NCBI GenBank assembly: GCA_047600805.1
Contig: JASGKG010000001.1
Span: 682,001-746,000, forward strand
Direction: 5' to 3'
Source: JADKHC01 sp047600805
Lineage (GTDB): Bacteria; Verrucomicrobiota; Verrucomicrobiia; Opitutales; Opitutaceae
Length of the DNA: 64,000 nucleotides
Both the position numbers and the translations under genes were made by a program. This document shows, one piece after another, positions 61,034 through 64,000 of this stretch; positions within the stretch are counted from its first letter, which is position 1, and each line of letters starts with the position of its first letter. The notes under the pieces were generated by a model, which worked only from the letters and a program-made list of their open reading frames with translations, made no database searches and was not told the origin of the DNA.

Positions 61034-64000
61034 TTAGGCCGAGGGCGTGAAGCTGTTTTTTCGGAAACGCGAGGCCGTCAGCGAGGCGAGGGCCGCGAGG
61101 TACCAGGCGCCCGGCGCGCCGCCACCGCCGCCGCCTTTGCTGGCGCCGGATGAGGACGATGAACCGTTTCCGCCCGACGAACCGCTTGAGGAAGACGACG
61201 AACTGCTCGACGAAGAAGAACTGCTGGAGCTCGAAGACGACGACGATGAACTCGAACTGCTCGAAGAGGATGAGCTCGATGAACTGGATGAGGAAGACGA
61301 GGAGCTTTTGGGTGTGGCGGAGGTTTCGGCGGAGAGCGCGCTTGTGCCGGCCGCATTCACCGCGGCGACCTTGTAGTAATAAGTGACGCCGTTGGTCAGG
61401 CTGGTGTCAGAGTACGAGGTCGTCGTGAGGTTGGAAGCGAGCGGGTTCGAGGCCTCGCCACCTGCGGTTGTGCCGCGATAAACGTTATAGGAGGTCGCGC
61501 TTGCGGATGCGGTCCAGCTAAGCGAGACCGAGGTGTTACCCGCCGTGGCGGTCACGCCAGCCGGAGCGGCCGGGGGTGCCCCCGACGAACTGGAGCTGCT
61601 GCTCGACGAGCTCGAGGATGAACTGGAAGAACTACTCGAAGAACTCGATGACGAACTGCTCGAGGAGGAAGACGACGAACTCGAAGAAGATGACGAGCTG
61701 GAACCACTCGAACCACCGCCACCGGAAGAGCTCGATGAAGAACTGGAACTACTCGACGAGCTGGACGATGAGCTCGAAGAACTAGAGCTGCTGCCGGGCG
61801 TCGAGGTCACTTGGACGACGGCATTCGAACTCGTGGCAGTCCCAACAAAGGCCAGCACGAGCGCGCTGTAGTTTCGCACCTCGACGCGGTAGGTGCCGCT
61901 GTCGTCGATCGTGGCCGAATTGACGGTGTAGGAGGAGCCATTTGCATTGGGTATGGCGTCTCCGCCTTTGTACCATTGATAATACAGATCGCCGTCGCCG
62001 GTCGCGTTTACAGAGAGGGTGAATGCCGAACCAACCGGCACGCTTGTCGAGGCTTTGGGCTGAATAGTGATTTTTGCCGGATAGATGATTTGGACCGATC
62101 CATTGGTGCTGGCGATTGATGTGGTCGAATTCGAGACCACCACCGAATAGGTTCCCACGTCGGCCGCGCCGAAGTTGTCCTTGGAGTAATATTCCTTCGT
62201 GGCGCCGGGGATGGCGACGCCGTCCTTTTTCCATTGGTACTGAAGATTGTTGCCAACCGCGATGACTTGCAGGTTGAGAGTAGTTCCTTGGGCCGCTCGT
62301 GTCATTTTAGCGGGTTGGGTGACGATGACCGGGCCAACCGCCCCGCTGCGGGTCGGGGATTGTCCGGTGCCTGAGGAGGTAGGGGGCGTCCAATGATAAA
62401 CCATCACCTTGCCGTTGCCGTCGTCCTCGACGCAGATCACGCGAGTGCCATCGGCACGGGTTTGAACATTTACGCCAATGCGCAGATCGATGCCGGCCGA
62501 TGCGTAATTGGTGTCGGCATTGGGCGCGACCCAGCCGAGCTGATGCCCATCGTTGATATCGTAGATGGTCACCTCGCCGCGCTTGCGCGTGTTGGGTCCG
62601 ATATCGAGGTAGGTCACGTAGAGATACTTGTCGTCCGCTGCGATGCTCAACGGCACGACCATGCCGTCCGTCCCTTGATCGAGGTGAACCTCCCAGGCCC
62701 CGTTGATGTCCAAACCAAGATCTATGACACAACGCCGCGTCGGATTGCTTGAGTGGCGATAACCGTCGATCACGTAGACGCGAAATGGATACCACGCGTT
62801 GCCTACGCCAAGGACGAGCGTGTCGGAATCGGGCAGGTAGCGGAGTTGTGTGGCGCTGCGCGAAATCTCGGCATCGGCTGGAAGCAAGACTGGTGCGCCG
62901 ACTCCGAGCCGTTCGACTTTGGAGCCGTTGTAGATGGGAACTCCGTTGGCATCGAGGCCTTCGCAGGGGAGCACCCAGCTGCCGCCCGTTTTGAATTGGG
63001 TGGAATAAGCATCCTGACCACCGGCCATCCAGATGTTGCCGTTGGCGTCGACCTCGTAGCCCTCGCTATAACCATTGGCGACGACGAACCCGGAAAACTC
63101 GTTGGTCTGTGGCTTTCCGTCTCCGTTCTTGTCGACCCACATGTAATGTTGGTCGTCGGGCAGTTCCGGATAGATGCCTTTCGCCCAGTCTTCGCCGTGG
63201 CCACTGGCAAAGAGATAAAACAGGGCCGCGGGGATCGCGATCTCGGAGTTTTCCTCGAAGCGAAACACCGCCATGTAGCTCGCATTCATGTTCAGGCAAT
63301 AGAGCATCTTCTTGCCGTTGATGCGGCGGACGAGGGCTGACTCAAGCGGCATGGAGAAACGTGGATCGTCGGGGAAACGAAAGGGATCCAGCGTCACTCC
63401 GGAAATTTTCCAGCTTTTCCCCGGCGCTTTCGAGTAGTCCATCGTGTAGTGCAGGCCGGCGTGATACAGCTCGGTGCCGTTGCTCGCGGGATCGAAGTCG
63501 GCCTCATGCACGAACGTGCTGACAGCTTGGTACTTCATCGAGGCGGTCTCAAGGCGCTTGGCGAGCGTGGCGCTGTCGGTGCTCTCGAACCAACGGATAT
63601 CGGTACCTCCTTGGACTTGTCCGGGGATGCCGCTGCAACCCACGATGATCGAGCCGTCGTCGCCGAAGCAGACCCCGCGCACGCCCCAAAACCGTTTCTC
63701 ACTGTAGCTGCCTTTGACGGGCCCGGCGAATACGCCGCCGGTTTCGCCGAAGGTGGTGATCAGCGTCGGCGTACCGTTCGCTGGCACGGAGAAGATTTTG
63801 AAATTCTGATCCGGCCCGTTGTCGGCCACCCAGAGATTGCCGGAGCCATCGAATGCGACGCTGGTCGGGTAGGCGACCGACTTGATGGTCTTGCCATTGC
63901 TCAAGGTCACATAAGGCAGATTGTCCTGGTACTGGGTGAGCAGGCTGCCTTGGTCCTCGGCATTCTGCTGCGCGTCACTCAACGCGCGAGGGTGGGCGAT
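61034..64000 (-). CDS. Giant secreted propeller/Ig/FN3 protein with poly-Ser and C-terminal anchor (partial)
   Basis: The frame is open at the window edge; only a TTG at 63982 would start inside, so the gene begins outside. The first visible residues, HPRALSDAQQ, look like the end of a LamG-type domain. A propeller-like region with NHL-like segments follows (GNLWVADNGPD, GVRGVCFGDDGSIIVG), then two Ig-like domains (about 62290-62060 and 62060-61800), a poly-Ser run (about 61800-61580), an FN3 domain (about 61575-61320), a second poly-Ser run (about 61310-61150), GGGGGGAPGAWYLAALASLTA and a basic tail. The tail carries about eight extra residues compared with the other three anchors. Probably a cell-surface binding protein. 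Confidence 0.87.
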   Translation of the reverse strand: MAHPRALSDAQQNAEDQGSLLTQYQDNLPYVTLSNGKTIKSVAYPTSVAFDGSGNLWVADNGPDQNFKIFSVPANGTPTLITTFGETGGVFAGPVKGSYSEKRFWGVRGVCFGDDGSIIVGCSGIPGQVQGGTDIRWFESTDSATLAKRLETASMKYQAVSTFVHEADFDPASNGTELYHAGLHYTMDYSKAPGKSWKISGVTLDPFRFPDDPRFSMPLESALVRRINGKKMLYCLNMNASYMAVFRFEENSEIAIPAALFYLFASGHGEDWAKGIYPELPDDQHYMWVDKNGDGKPQTNEFSGFVVANGYSEGYEVDANGNIWMAGGQDAYSTQFKTGGSWVLPCEGLDANGVPIYNGSKVERLGVGAPVLLPADAEISRSATQLRYLPDSDTLVLGVGNAWYPFRVYVIDGYRHSSNPTRRCVIDLGLDINGAWEVHLDQGTDGMVVPLSIAADDKYLYVTYLDIGPNTRKRGEVTIYDINDGHQLGWVAPNADTNYASAGIDLRIGVNVQTRADGTRVICVEDDGNGKVMVYHWTPPTSSGTGQSPTRSGAVGPVIVTQPAKMTRAAQGTTLNLQVIAVGNNLQYQWKKDGVAIPGATKEYYSKDNFGAADVGTYSVVVSNSTTSIASTNGSVQIIYPAKITIQPKASTSVPVGSAFTLSVNATGDGDLYYQWYKGGDAIPNANGSSYTVNSATIDDSGTYRVEVRNYSALVLAFVGTATSSNAVVQVTSTPGSSSSSSSSSSSSSSSSSSSSSSSGGGGSSGSSSSSSSSSSSSSSSSSSSSSSSSSSSSSSSSSSSSSSSSGAPPAAPAGVTATAGNTSVSLSWTASASATSYNVYRGTTAGGEASNPLASNLTTTSYSDTSLTNGVTYYYKVAAVNAAGTSALSAETSATPKSSSSSSSSSSSSSSSSSSSSSSSSSSSSSSSSSSSSSSSSSGSSGGNGSSSSSGASKGGGGGGAPGAWYLAALASLTASRFRKNSFTPSA

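Noticed and set aside
61047..61376. Glu/Asp/Leu-rich open frame on the plus strand
   Set aside because: It is the reverse complement of the poly-Ser codons; the same holds for the acidic frame at 61533-61871 and those at 47224-47637 and 49177-49368.

Overview
The window looks like chromosome from a Gram-negative bacterium of the Verrucomicrobiota, most probably family Opitutaceae. This is inferred from content, because there is no rRNA gene to test it. The evidence is moderately high G+C, an outer membrane (PagL-like deacylase, TonB receptor with FecIR-type regulators), several plant-polysaccharide enzymes (GH115, a clan GH-A arabinofuranosidase-like enzyme, a GH28-esterase fusion), BACON/delta-60 repeat proteins with long poly-serine linkers, few clear Shine-Dalgarno sites and many ATGA or TGATG overlaps. 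No phage, complete IS element, CRISPR array or rRNA was seen.

Layout. 0-3.4 kb: a lone receiver protein with a possible histidine kinase start at the window edge, then a ParA-like ATPase with two unrecognised partners, one a coiled coil. 3.5-9 kb: a large secreted delta-60 propeller protein, a PagL-like lipid A deacylase and an envelope protein. 9-17.8 kb: housekeeping and enzymes (IspH with an unusual N-terminal extension, GH115, a periplasmic FKBP isomerase, a glycosyltransferase, shikimate kinase, QueG, a YbgC thioesterase). 17.8-26 kb: a lipid/glycan locus with an acyl carrier protein-dehydratase fusion, a ketosynthase, a short-chain reductase, a GT28 MGDG-synthase-like enzyme and GT4 enzymes, then a decayed acetyltransferase. 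26.5-34.3 kb: a YghA-like reductase, a DUF3857/transglutaminase-like protein without its catalytic Cys, and a tightly coupled trio (LTA-synthase-like enzyme, sialidase-like propeller, membrane protein).

34.4-44 kb (minus strand): the most unusual region. Three di-heme c-type cytochromes, two of them clear paralogues, lie with a small protein that is also the N-terminal domain of one cytochrome, and with a multi-spanning patatin phospholipase; a rhomboid protease follows. 44.3-52.1 kb: an acyltransferase-3 protein, two secreted poly-Ser proteins, GalE, and a second ketosynthase-ACP pair. 52.1-59.5 kb: the GH28-esterase fusion bounded by inverted copies of a dispersed repeat, then a TonB receptor with its FecR/ECF sigma pair. 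59.5-64 kb: a gene-poor stretch with gene fragments, a small membrane protein and the 3' part of a giant Ig/FN3 poly-Ser protein that runs off the window.

Four secreted proteins scattered over the window share one C-terminal design: poly-Ser, Gly-rich, aromatic, one membrane helix, Arg-rich tail. This resembles GlyGly-CTERM sorting signals, which rhomboid-family rhombosortases process, and a rhomboid gene is present here. The link is an inference, but testable.
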